Assembly: GCA_027317055.1 (NCBI GenBank)
Contig: DAHVFK010000112.1
Coordinates: 1-9,048 of the forward strand
Length of the DNA stretch: 9,048 nucleotides
Direction: 5' to 3'
Origin: Betaproteobacteria bacterium
GTDB taxonomy: Bacteria > Pseudomonadota > Gammaproteobacteria > Burkholderiales > SG8-39
Below the pieces are notes generated by a model. It was given only the letters and a program-made list of their open reading frames with translations. It made no database searches and had not been told where the DNA came from. The translations under genes were made by a program, and so were the position numbers. Below are positions 1-7,437 of the stretch, one piece after another; position 1 is the first letter of the stretch; each line of letters opens with the position of its first letter.

Positions 1-659
1 GACTGTACGTCATCGAGGACGCTGCGCAGGCGGTGGGGGCCTCGCTCAGGGGCCGCAGGGTGGGCTCGTTCGGGCACGCTGCCTGCTTCAGCTTCAACCC
101 GCTGAAGAACCTGCACGCGCTCGGCGATGGCGGCGCGGTCGTCACCGGCGACGAAGCCCTGCACCGCCGGATCCTGCAGGCGAGGAGCCACGGTCTCGCG
201 GATCGCGAGCGCTGCGAGTTCTTCAGCTACAACTGCCGGCTGGACGAATTGCAGGCGGCGTTGTTGCGGGTCCAGCTTCCCCATATCGATGCGCGGACGG
301 CCGAGCGACGCGCGCTCGCGCAGCGCTACGACACGCTTCTCGCCACATACGGCGAGGTCCCCATCGAGCGGGTCAGTGAGTTCTGCGTCTACCAGACTTA
401 CGTCTTCAAGAGCGAACGGCGCGACGCGCTGCAACGTCACCTGCGGGAAAACGGTGTCGAGGCTCTGGTGCATTACGCGACGCTGATCCACGAGCAGCCC
501 GCCGCGCGCGTCCTGACTTGCCCGTCCGATCTCTTGCCCCGCGCGAGGCGGCATGCCGACCGCATTCTGAGCCTGCCGATCTTTCCCGGCCTGACGCATG
601 CCCAACAGGACCACGTGGCCGCGCTCGTGGGCGAATTCCTGCGGGGTCGCGGCGGCTGA
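1..659 (+). CDS. DegT/DnrJ/EryC1/StrS-family sugar aminotransferase, 5' end missing
   Basis: This is a PLP-dependent aminotransferase of the family that places an amino group on a nucleotide-linked keto-sugar in the cytoplasm. Reading from base 3, the visible 218 residues begin at the VIEDAAQA motif, where the Asp normally contacts the PLP ring nitrogen. SFNPLKNLHALGDGGAV follows, and its Lys (codon 105-107) is the expected Schiff-base lysine. The later NCRLDELQAALL segment is also typical of the family. Members are usually about 360-400 residues, so roughly 150-170 N-terminal residues lie before the window. The C-terminus is intact and ends in TGA at 657-659, which overlaps the next start by one base (TGATG). 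The exact sugar cannot be read from this fragment; a dTDP- or UDP-linked 3- or 4-keto-6-deoxyhexose is the usual substrate. Family assignment is secure, substrate is not. Confidence 0.93.
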   Translation, partial: LYVIEDAAQAVGASLRGRRVGSFGHAACFSFNPLKNLHALGDGGAVVTGDEALHRRILQARSHGLADRERCEFFSYNCRLDELQAALLRVQLPHIDARTAERRALAQRYDTLLATYGEVPIERVSEFCVYQTYVFKSERRDALQRHLRENGVEALVHYATLIHEQPAARVLTCPSDLLPRARRHADRILSLPIFPGLTHAQQDHVAALVGEFLRGRGG

Positions 660-2335
660 TGCGGCCGGCAAACGAGGAGGCACGCGCCCGGGCCGCGAAC
701 ATCGCGTTCTGGCTGGTGGTCGCGGGCGTAGTTGCGCTGAAGCTGGTGCTGATCTCGGACCTGTCGGTGCAAATCAAATTTTTGCCGCACGACGACTCGC
801 TGTATGTCGGCCGCGCGTATTATCTTCTCCTGGGGCAGGGCTACGGGCCGTACGATCCGCGCATTCTGGAGAAGTACCCAGGCATATCGCTCTGGCTCGC
901 GGCGATGCGCCTGCTGGGCATTCCGTTCCTGCTCTCGGTCAACGTTCTGTACATACTCTCGGGCCTGTACGTACTGACGGGCCTGCTCAAGTGCGGAGTT
1001 CGGCGCTCGCTCGCGTTTGCCGCCTTCATGCTGTTTCTCTTCAACCCGATCACCATGGGCTACGAATGGGTGCGCGTTATCCGCGAGCCGCTCGACACCG
1101 GCTTGCTCGCCCTTGTCCTCGGCGCCATGCTTCATGTCTACCGGGCGACGGGCGAAGGCCGCGCGGCGTGGGCGCACCTCGCGGTGATTGCATCGGCCTT
1201 TGCGTTTTCGTTGTTCATGCGGGAGGAGGACCGGCTGCTATGGGCTTTGCTCGGTCTCTTCTGGCTCGGCGTCGCGTGGCACGCGTATCGCGCGAGGCCG
1301 CCTTCACGCGCATTGGTGGCGTTCGTCGTGGCGGCGGCGCTGGTTCCGGCCGCGTCCGGCAAGCTTTACGAATATGCACTTCGCGCCTTCGCCGAGGAGC
1401 ATTACGGCCAGCCCGTACTGAACGAGCTCGAGGAGGGGGAGTATCCGCGCCTGCTGGCGGCTATACGCTCGATCAACGATGCGAAGGACAACCGTCTGGT
1501 GATGGTGACGCAGGGAGCGCTGCATAAGCTGAGGGTAGTTGCGCCCGACTTCGCGCCAGTGATCGACCGCCTTCCTACCCCGAGCGCCGGATCGTTCTCT
1601 TGCCGCATCCAGGGGGTTTGCAGTGAGATCTCGAATGGTTGGATGCCGTTCTGGATCAAGGATGCGGCCTTCGAGGCGGGCCTCACACCGACGCTTCCCG
1701 CCGCTCAGGCGTATTTCCGGAATGTGCGCGAGGAGATCGAGCGCGCGTGTGAGGCGAAGAAGCTGCACTGCACCGAGCGGGGGAGGAGCCTAATACCGCC
1801 AATGGAGTTCCGCTGGACGCGGGCCTACGTGGGCGAAGCCTGGCGCCTGGCCAAAATGGCTTTCGGGCCGGACCCGAACGTGCTTAGCCTGCCTCCCGTA
1901 ACCTACAACGTCCCGATCGACCTCGGCCGCCGTTTCCAGGCGGTGACCATGACGTCCCGGTTCGACACCCTATGGCAGTCGAGCTTCGCGGATCGTCCGA
2001 ACAGGCCGCTATACCAAAGCCCGCTGTGGGCCTCGCGGACCGCGCTGACAAAGCCATATCGAGCGTTCGCTGCGCTGCTGCTCATCGCTGCGCTCGTGGC
2101 CTTAGGCATCCGGATATGGTTGGCCGACGTTTCTACGCTTGGCCCGCTGTCGCTGACGATCGCTGTCTTTGGCATATACTTGCTGTTGCGATTCGTCGCC
2201 TTATCGTACGTCGCCGTGTTCATGGGCCACTTCGAGCCCCGTATGATGTTCGCTACCTATGCGCTGGGCACCTACTTTGCGCTGCCGTTGATCGCCTGCG
2301 CGGTTAGCGCGACGCGCATAGCCAAAGATCGGTAA
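659..2335 (+). CDS. Polytopic membrane protein of unrecognised family, GT-C-like glycosyltransferase candidate
   Basis: The protein has 558 residues, and I do not recognise a named family. I chose the ATG at 659 because it overlaps the preceding stop; the open frame extends upstream to 518 but only inside the aminotransferase gene. Hydrophobic segments lie near residues 15-35, 75-112 (two), 116-134, 145-163, 172-188, 192-210 and 216-236. A soluble domain of about 225 residues follows (240-465), then three segments near 468-488, 493-515 and 525-548. An acidic HDD motif (44-46) sits just after the first segment, and a charged EWVRVIREP stretch is at 136-144. Acidic residues in the first periplasmic loop are a hallmark of GT-C enzymes, which use polyprenyl-phosphate sugars. 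This suggests a periplasmic glycosyltransferase, but a divergent Wzy-type polymerase would also fit. Four cysteines (315, 321, 364, 371) lie in the soluble domain. The gene is less GC-rich than those downstream. That it is a real gene is very likely; its function is inferred. Confidence 0.85.
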   Translation: MRPANEEARARAANIAFWLVVAGVVALKLVLISDLSVQIKFLPHDDSLYVGRAYYLLLGQGYGPYDPRILEKYPGISLWLAAMRLLGIPFLLSVNVLYILSGLYVLTGLLKCGVRRSLAFAAFMLFLFNPITMGYEWVRVIREPLDTGLLALVLGAMLHVYRATGEGRAAWAHLAVIASAFAFSLFMREEDRLLWALLGLFWLGVAWHAYRARPPSRALVAFVVAAALVPAASGKLYEYALRAFAEEHYGQPVLNELEEGEYPRLLAAIRSINDAKDNRLVMVTQGALHKLRVVAPDFAPVIDRLPTPSAGSFSCRIQGVCSEISNGWMPFWIKDAAFEAGLTPTLPAAQAYFRNVREEIERACEAKKLHCTERGRSLIPPMEFRWTRAYVGEAWRLAKMAFGPDPNVLSLPPVTYNVPIDLGRRFQAVTMTSRFDTLWQSSFADRPNRPLYQSPLWASRTALTKPYRAFAALLLIAALVALGIRIWLADVSTLGPLSLTIAVFGIYLLLRFVALSYVAVFMGHFEPRMMFATYALGTYFALPLIACAVSATRIAKDR

Positions 2336-2340
2336 GCTAC

Positions 2341-3096
2341 ATGAAGAAATTCGCCACGATTGTTCACTTGCTCGTGCTTGTCGCGCTTGCGGCCCTGGCG
2401 CCCGCCCGGGCAAGGGCGGCGGAATTTCCGGCCGGGGATGCCATCAGGCTGGAGATACCGGTGCTGCCCGGCACCCTGCGCTACGCAGAACTTCTCGAAT
2501 ATCCCGGATATCTCGCGGTAGTTCTGGAAAACAACGGCCTCAGCCCGAGTTTTTCCAGCAAGCTTCAGGTCGAAGCGGACGGCCGTTCTGCGCGCATCCA
2601 GAACGCCGTACTGCGCTATACGGGGCACAAGGAAGATCTGTACACCTACGAGGCCGCGGTCGAGATCGGGATTGGTGATTCGAAGATTTCGTTTCCCGTT
2701 ACAGTTGACATGTCCACGGCTGCTTCGGGCAAAGTCACCGTGACCCTTACGCCGCCGCTTGCGAGGCTCATTCCCTCGGAGCTGATCGACCGGATTCGCA
2801 CCAAGACGCTGCTCATGGCGAACGCCAGGGCGCAGCAGAAGGTGCTCGACTACCTGGAGCACGAGAGCAAGCTGCATGCGCCGGGCAGCGGCATGCAGCG
2901 CTTAATCGTCGCGGTCCTGGTCGACGCGCACAACCGCGGCGGTGGGCCGGAGGGTTCGGGGGGGCGCGATGTCGGCGATGCAGTGCCTCTGTCGGATCAG
3001 TGGCTGTTGATTCTGACGCTGGTGATTTGGCTGCTGGTGGTGCCAGTGGCGCTTCTTGCCTATAAGCTGCGTCTCAGGCGCCGCAGGGTGGCCTGA
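2341..3096 (+). CDS. Secreted protein with C-terminal membrane anchor, function unknown
   Basis: The protein has 251 residues and no family I recognise. The N-terminus is a clear Sec signal peptide: MKK, a hydrophobic core at residues 8-20, and an Ala-rich cleavage region ending in ARA-A around residues 24-27. Residues 35-140 alternate polar and hydrophobic residues, as expected for a beta-rich domain. Residues 145-178 look helical. A Gly-rich linker (199-209) leads to one transmembrane helix (about 218-241) and a basic RLRRRR tail. The predicted topology is therefore a periplasmic body with an inner-membrane anchor and a short cytoplasmic tail. The gene starts five bases after the preceding membrane protein and ends three bases before the first GT2 gene. 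Its Shine-Dalgarno sequence is poor, so coupled translation with the upstream gene is plausible. A helper or scaffold for the upstream membrane protein is a reasonable guess from the tight pairing, but no motif supports a specific activity. Confidence 0.85.
   Translation: MKKFATIVHLLVLVALAALAPARARAAEFPAGDAIRLEIPVLPGTLRYAELLEYPGYLAVVLENNGLSPSFSSKLQVEADGRSARIQNAVLRYTGHKEDLYTYEAAVEIGIGDSKISFPVTVDMSTAASGKVTVTLTPPLARLIPSELIDRIRTKTLLMANARAQQKVLDYLEHESKLHAPGSGMQRLIVAVLVDAHNRGGGPEGSGGRDVGDAVPLSDQWLLILTLVIWLLVVPVALLAYKLRLRRRRVA
3085..3091 (+). promoter_or_regulatory. Shine-Dalgarno site for the first GT2 gene
   Basis: AGGGTGG lies eight bases before the ATG at 3100, inside the end of the preceding gene. 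It supports that ATG as the true start. Confidence 0.6.
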
Positions 3097-3099
3097 TCG

Positions 3100-4107
3100 A
3101 TGGCTGCGTCAGGGGAGGTGCATCCCCAAGGCGTCGCGGTAATCATCGTCAACTACAACGCGGGCGCCCTGCTCGGACGCTGCCTCGATGCGCTGGGACG
3201 TCAGACTGGCCACGGCTTCCGCACCATCGTGGTGGACAATGCCAGCACCGACGGCTCGGCCGACGGGATCGAAGCGCGCTTCCCCGGGGTCGAGGTACTC
3301 AGGCCGGGATCCAACCTTGGCTTCGCGGCCGGCAACAACCTCGGTTTGAGGTCCGCGGGCGAGGTCATGCGCTGGATCGCGCTGCTAAACCCGGACGCCT
3401 TCCCCGCGCCGGACTGGCTCGAGCGCCTGCTCGCGGCCGCCGAGGCACAGCCGCAATTCGCGTTTTTCGGCTGCCGGATGCGTCTGGCCGACGCGCCTTC
3501 GTTGCTGGACGGCACCGGCGACGTGTACCACGTGAGCGGTACAAGCTGGCGCCGCAACCACGGTGTGGCGGCTGCGCGGGGCGCGGCAAAGCCCGGGGAG
3601 ATCTTCGGACCGTGCGCAGCCGCAGCGCTCTACCTTCGTGCGGCGCTGGATGAGGTCGGTGGCTTCGACGAGCGGTACTTCTGCTATCACGAGGACGTGG
3701 ATCTGGCCTTCAGGCTGCGGCTGCGCGGCTATCGCTGCGCCTACGTGCCCGACGCGGTCGTCGACCACGTCAGTTCGGGCATCGTCGGCCGACGCAGCGA
3801 TTTCGCCACCTATCACGGCCAGCGTAACCTGGTGTGGACCTTCGTCAAGAACATGCCGACCGCGCTGCTTTGGCTCTACCTGCCCGCGCACATGGCGGCG
3901 AACTTCGCCGCGATCGCGGTCTGCGCCGCGCGCGGCCAGTTCGGCATCGCGCTGCGCGCCAAGCGCGACGCGCTGCGCGCGCTACCGGAGGTGCTGGCGC
4001 AGCGGTGCGAGATCCAGGCGCGACGCACGGTGGGCGCACGCGCATTACGTGCAGTCATGGCGCACGGCATTCGGCCGCTGTGGCGCCGCGCGCGGGGTAA
4101 GGTGTGA
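3100..4107 (+). CDS. GT2-family glycosyltransferase (rhamnosyltransferase-like)
   Basis: This 335-residue GT-A-fold enzyme would transfer a sugar from a nucleotide donor onto the lipid-linked oligosaccharide on the cytoplasmic face of the inner membrane. Visible GT2 motifs, in order, are VIIVNYN (14-20), VVDNASTDGS (44-53), SNLGFAAGNN (71-80), LLNPDA (95-100, with NPD in place of the metal-binding DXD) and HEDVDLAFRLRLRG (197-210, with ED as the expected catalytic base region). VVDH (220-223) follows. A hydrophobic stretch at 254-276 near the C-terminus probably associates with the membrane. Length and motif order match the WcaA/RfbF-like group, whose members often transfer rhamnose or other deoxy-sugars; the donor cannot be read from sequence. 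The stop codon overlaps the GTG start of the next gene (GTGTGA). Confidence 0.93.
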   Translation: MAASGEVHPQGVAVIIVNYNAGALLGRCLDALGRQTGHGFRTIVVDNASTDGSADGIEARFPGVEVLRPGSNLGFAAGNNLGLRSAGEVMRWIALLNPDAFPAPDWLERLLAAAEAQPQFAFFGCRMRLADAPSLLDGTGDVYHVSGTSWRRNHGVAAARGAAKPGEIFGPCAAAALYLRAALDEVGGFDERYFCYHEDVDLAFRLRLRGYRCAYVPDAVVDHVSSGIVGRRSDFATYHGQRNLVWTFVKNMPTALLWLYLPAHMAANFAAIAVCAARGQFGIALRAKRDALRALPEVLAQRCEIQARRTVGARALRAVMAHGIRPLWRRARGKV

Positions 4108-4934
4108 CGGCGGCCTTGCTTTCCGTGTCGGTCGTCACCTACGCGCCCGACCTCGCGGTGCTCGGCCAGACCCTCGGCTCACTGGCGCAAGCGCTGGCGC
4201 ACGCAAGAGCCGCCGGCAGCCTCGCTCGCGCGCAGGTGAGCGTGATCGACAATGGCCCCGGGACACGCTTCGCTGAACCGCTTCGCGAACTCGTGCGCAC
4301 GGTCCTGCGGCCGCCGCTCGAGGCGCGCGTGCTCTCGGGACATGGTAACGTGGGCTACGGACGCGGTCACAACCTCGCACTGCTCGGCTCGGACGCCGAC
4401 TACCATCTGGTGCTCAACCCGGACGTAACGCTCGCGCCCGATGCGATCGACGCCGCGCTGGACCATATGCAGGCGCATCTCGACATTGTGATCCTCGCAC
4501 CCGAGGCGCGCGACGCGCGCGGCGAGCCGCTTTACCTGTGCAAGCGCTACCCAAGCGTGCTCGACCTCGCGTTGCGCGGCTTTGCCCCGCGCGCCGTGCA
4601 GCGGCTGTTCCGCGCGCGCCTAGAACGCTACGAGATGCGCGACCTGCCGCGCGACGAGGCGAGCAGCGGGGTCCCGATCCTGAGCGGCAGCTTCATGTTC
4701 TGCCGCCGTGCACCGATCGCGGCCGTCGGTGGCTTTGCCGACGCCTTCTTCGTCTACTTCGAGGACTTCGATCTCAGCCTGCGCGCCGCCGCCGTGGGTG
4801 GGCTGGCCTATGTGCCTGCGGTGCGCATCGTGCACCGCGGCGGCCACACCGCGCGCAAGGGCTTGCGCCACGCCGCGCTGTTCGCGCGCTCGGCGCTCAC
4901 CTTCTTCAACCGCCACGGCTGGAAGTGGGCATGA
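4104..4934 (+). CDS. GT2-family glycosyltransferase, second of a tandem pair
   Basis: The protein has 276 residues and starts at a GTG that overlaps the previous stop; a GGGG run six bases upstream can serve as the ribosome site. GT2 landmarks are SVSVVTYAPD (7-16), SVIDNGPG (46-53), GNVGYGRGHN (81-90), LVLNPDV (102-108, the NPD metal site), the acceptor-side SGSFMFCRR (194-202) and FEDFDLSLR (219-227) with the ED pair. KRYPSVLDLALRGF (147-160) resembles a segment common in GT2 proteins of O-antigen clusters that also carry WbpV/WbpL pairs. It diverges clearly from the preceding GT2 protein, lacks its C-terminal hydrophobic stretch and probably makes a different linkage. The stop overlaps the next ATG by four bases (ATGA). 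The family is certain; donor and acceptor are unknown. Confidence 0.92.
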   Translation: MTAALLSVSVVTYAPDLAVLGQTLGSLAQALAHARAAGSLARAQVSVIDNGPGTRFAEPLRELVRTVLRPPLEARVLSGHGNVGYGRGHNLALLGSDADYHLVLNPDVTLAPDAIDAALDHMQAHLDIVILAPEARDARGEPLYLCKRYPSVLDLALRGFAPRAVQRLFRARLERYEMRDLPRDEASSGVPILSGSFMFCRRAPIAAVGGFADAFFVYFEDFDLSLRAAAVGGLAYVPAVRIVHRGGHTARKGLRHAALFARSALTFFNRHGWKWA

Positions 4935-6406
4935 CGCTCGCGAGAAACACGCTGCTCAACCTCGGCGGGCTCGCCGCGCCGCTGGTCGCCGCGCTGTTCG
5001 CGGTGCCCGCCCTGGTGGCGCGTCTCGACGCCGACCGCTTCGGCTTCCTCGCCATAGCCTGGGTGCTGGTAGGCTACTTCAGCCTTTTCGACCTCGGCTT
5101 GGGACGCTCGCTCTCGCGCCTGATCGCCTCGCGCGCGGGCGGCGCGCGCGCTGCCGAGCTGCCGACGCTCGCGCGCACGGCGCTTGCGCTCAGCTTCGCG
5201 CTGGGCGCTGTCGCGGGCCACGTTCTGTTCGTGGCGGCGGGTCCCGTATGCACGCGGCTGCTGAGGCTGCCGGCTGCGCTGCAGCCCGAGGCCGTCGCGG
5301 CGCTGCGCGTGCTCGCCGCATGCCTGCCATTCGTCACCGTCACCGCGGCGCTGCGTGGCGTGCTGGAGGCGGGCCAGCGCTTCGGCTGGGTGAACGCAAT
5401 CCGTATCCCGCTCGGAGTGCTCACCTTCGCCGCGCCGCTCGCCGCCGCCGCGCTCACGCCGAGTCTCGTGGCGCTCGCCCTGGCGCTCGCCGCGCTGCGC
5501 GTGGTGGCGCTCGCCGCCTACTGGATAGTGAGCGCGCGGCTCTACCCGGAGTTCGCGCGGCCCGGCATGCCCCGGCTGCGCGCGGCTCGCGAGGTGCTCG
5601 GTGAGGGCGCGTGGATGACGGTCTCGAACGTGGTCGGGCCGCTGATGGTCTATCTGGACCGCTTCGTGATCGCCGCGCTGCTCGCAGTATCGGCGGTGGC
5701 CTACTACACCGCGCCCTACGAGGTGGTGACGCGGCTTTGGCTGGTGCCCGCGGCGCTTGCCGGCGTGCTCTTCCCGGCGTTGGCCGCCGCACCGCCCGAG
5801 CGCGCCGCCGCGCTCTACCGCACCGGCGTAAAGGCGGTCGCCGCGGCGCTGTTCCCGGTGATCCTCGCCGCGGCGCTGTATGCCCCCGAGTGGATGCACG
5901 CCTGGCTCGGCGCCGAGTACGCGCGGCGCGGCGCGCGCGTGGCGCAGCTGCTGTGCCTCGGGGTCATGGTCAACAGCCTCGGCTACCTGCCGTTCACGCT
6001 GCTGCAGGCGCGCGGGCGCGCAGACCTCGCCGCCAAGGCGCACCTCGCGGAGCTGCCGTGCTACGTCGCGCTGCTCGCGCTGCTCGTGCCGGCGCGCGGC
6101 ATCGAGGGCGCTGCGCTCGCCTGGACGCTGCGCTGCGCGGCGGACGCCGCGGTGCTGTTCGCGCTGGCGCGCTGGCGCCTGCCGGAGACCGCGACGCTGT
6201 TCGCCGGCGCCCAGGCGGTGTCGCTCGGCGTCGCGCTCGCCGCGCTTGCGGGCGCGCTGCTGCCGCAGTCGTCCGGCGCCAAGGCCGCATACCTCGTGAT
6301 AGCGCTCGCGGCCTTCGTGCCGCTCGCCTGGCGCGTGCTGCTCGACGCGGGCGAGCGCGCGCTGGCGCGCAGCCTGCCCGCGCTCATCGCGGGGAGGCCG
6401 CGATGA
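4931..6406 (+). CDS. Wzx-type oligosaccharide flippase (MOP/MATE superfamily)
   Basis: This 491-residue polytopic inner-membrane protein is expected to flip the undecaprenyl-diphosphate-linked repeat unit from cytoplasm to periplasm. The ATG at 4931 was chosen because it overlaps the GT2 stop (ATGA); the frame is open upstream to 4538 only as a by-product of high GC. The N-terminus reads MTLARNTLLNLGGLAAPLVA, a typical first helix of the family, followed by the conserved FDLGLGRSLSRL (53-64). A second conserved block begins at WMTVSN (228-233) and continues through LDRFVIAALL and YYTAPYEVVTRL. Hydrophobic segments are spread over the whole length, consistent with 12-14 helices, and the size is normal. 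A flippase here implies a Wzx-dependent rather than an ABC-exporter pathway. Codon third positions are almost uniformly G or C. Confidence 0.93.
   Translation: MTLARNTLLNLGGLAAPLVAALFAVPALVARLDADRFGFLAIAWVLVGYFSLFDLGLGRSLSRLIASRAGGARAAELPTLARTALALSFALGAVAGHVLFVAAGPVCTRLLRLPAALQPEAVAALRVLAACLPFVTVTAALRGVLEAGQRFGWVNAIRIPLGVLTFAAPLAAAALTPSLVALALALAALRVVALAAYWIVSARLYPEFARPGMPRLRAAREVLGEGAWMTVSNVVGPLMVYLDRFVIAALLAVSAVAYYTAPYEVVTRLWLVPAALAGVLFPALAAAPPERAAALYRTGVKAVAAALFPVILAAALYAPEWMHAWLGAEYARRGARVAQLLCLGVMVNSLGYLPFTLLQARGRADLAAKAHLAELPCYVALLALLVPARGIEGAALAWTLRCAADAAVLFALARWRLPETATLFAGAQAVSLGVALAALAGALLPQSSGAKAAYLVIALAAFVPLAWRVLLDAGERALARSLPALIAGRPR
6391..6397 (+). promoter_or_regulatory. Shine-Dalgarno site for the methyltransferase gene
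   Basis: GGGGAGG sits five bases before the ATG at 6403. It decides the start of a gene whose frame is open far upstream, to 5611. Confidence 0.65.
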
Positions 6407-7437
6407 GCGACGCGCTCGTGGCCCGGCCTGCGCCGCGCTGCATGCTGTGCGGAGGCGAGGGGCGGCTGCTATACGACGGCCTGCGCGACCGCCTGTTCTC
6501 GGCGCCGGGCGAGTGGTCGCTGCGGCTGTGCACCGACAGGGGTTGCGGGCTGATGTGGCTCGACCCCATGCCGGAGGAGGCCGACATCCACAAGGCCTAC
6601 GCGAGCTACTACACGCACGTCGAGGCACCGGCGCGCGGCGGCGCGATGGCGCGGCTCTTCGCTGCGGCCAAGCGCGGCTACCTCGCGAACCAATTCGGCT
6701 ACGGCGAAGGCGTCTCCATCGCCGAGCGCCTCGCGGGTCTCCTGCCTTGGCTCTATCCCGGCCGTCCCGCCGAGCTCGACTTTTCGGTGATGTGGCTCGC
6801 GCGCGGCGCGCGCGGGCGGCTGCTCGACGTCGGCGCGGGTAGCGGCTGGCTGGTGGCGCAGATGCAGGCGCTGGGCTGGCGGGCGGAGGGACTCGATTTC
6901 GATCCCGCGGCGGTGGAGCGCGCGCGCGCGCGCGCGCGCGGCCTCACCATGCATTGCGGCGCGCTCGCGGAGCAGCGCTTCCCGGACGCGAGCTTCGACG
7001 CGATCGCGATGAGCCACAGCATCGAGCACGTGCACGATCCGGTCGCCTGGCTTGCCGAGGCGTACCGCATCCTGTGCCCAGGCGGGCGGCTGGCGCTCGC
7101 CACTCCCAACTCGGCCAGCATGCTGCACCGGCGCTTTCGCGAGCACTGGTTCGCCCTCGACCCTCCGCGGCACTTGCAGCTTTTCAACCGAGCGGCGCTG
7201 GATACGGCGCTGCGGCGCGCGGGCTTTACGCGTCAGCGTCAGTTCACGTCTGTGCGCGACGCCGACGGCGCCTATCTGGGCAGCCGCGCCATCCGGCGGC
7301 GCGGGCGCTTCGATATGACCGCGCCGCGTCCGGCGCTGGCGCGCTTCGTCGCGCGTATGGTTCAATTGCGCGAAGTTGCGCGCAGTGCGCGCGACCCCGA
7401 CGCGGGGGAGGACTTAGTGGCGCTGGCGGTGAAATGA
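6403..7437 (+). CDS. Class I SAM-dependent methyltransferase with N-terminal zinc ribbon
   Basis: The protein has 344 residues. Residues 13-48 carry CMLC and CTDRGC, four cysteines (13, 16, 43, 48) arranged like a zinc ribbon. The Rossmann methyltransferase domain begins near 138 with LLDVGAGSGWL (140-150, SAM motif I) and GLDFD (163-167, whose acidic residue should bind the SAM ribose). MSHSIEHVHDP (203-213) and CPGGRLALATPN (225-236) follow, then HLQLFNR (257-263). This layout is common among Methyltransf_23-type enzymes of polysaccharide clusters, where they are thought to methylate a sugar or cap a glycan; the target is not visible here. The start overlaps the flippase stop (ATGA) and has a strong ribosome site. 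A run of alternating G and C at 6918-6940 encodes an Arg-Ala repeat between the SAM-binding motifs. Class is certain, substrate unknown. Confidence 0.93.
   Translation: MSDALVARPAPRCMLCGGEGRLLYDGLRDRLFSAPGEWSLRLCTDRGCGLMWLDPMPEEADIHKAYASYYTHVEAPARGGAMARLFAAAKRGYLANQFGYGEGVSIAERLAGLLPWLYPGRPAELDFSVMWLARGARGRLLDVGAGSGWLVAQMQALGWRAEGLDFDPAAVERARARARGLTMHCGALAEQRFPDASFDAIAMSHSIEHVHDPVAWLAEAYRILCPGGRLALATPNSASMLHRRFREHWFALDPPRHLQLFNRAALDTALRRAGFTRQRQFTSVRDADGAYLGSRAIRRRGRFDMTAPRPALARFVARMVQLREVARSARDPDAGEDLVALAVK
6918..6940 (+). repeat. Perfect 23-base GC dinucleotide tract inside the methyltransferase gene
   Basis: The bases alternate G and C without interruption for 23 positions. They encode the Arg-Ala repeat in VERARARARG (171-180), between the post-motif-I acidic residue and the SHSIEH motif. 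Gain or loss of one dinucleotide would shift the frame. Confidence 0.9.

Noticed and set aside
518..658. Upstream extension of the unknown membrane protein to an ATG at 518
   Set aside because: The extra 47 residues lie wholly inside the aminotransferase gene, read as Arg/Pro-rich out-of-frame sequence, and precede a good start that overlaps the stop at 659.
4538..4930. Upstream extension of the flippase to 4538
   Set aside because: The added segment overlaps the GT2 catalytic region in another frame and is Arg/Ala-rich. The ATG at 4931 begins with a typical flippase first helix.
5611..6402. Upstream extension of the methyltransferase to a GTG at 5611
   Set aside because: The added residues are out-of-frame flippase sequence. 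A GGGGAGG ribosome site five bases before ATG 6403 marks the real start.
4808..6628. A 606-codon open frame on the minus strand opposite the flippase gene
   Set aside because: Its translation is rich in Arg, Gln, Glu and His in low-complexity runs with no family motifs. It is the expected antisense shadow of a gene with G/C at nearly every third position.
6954..7433. Upstream extension of the epimerase to 6954
   Set aside because: It overlaps the methyltransferase in another frame, and the NAD-binding motif begins only a few residues after ATG 7434.
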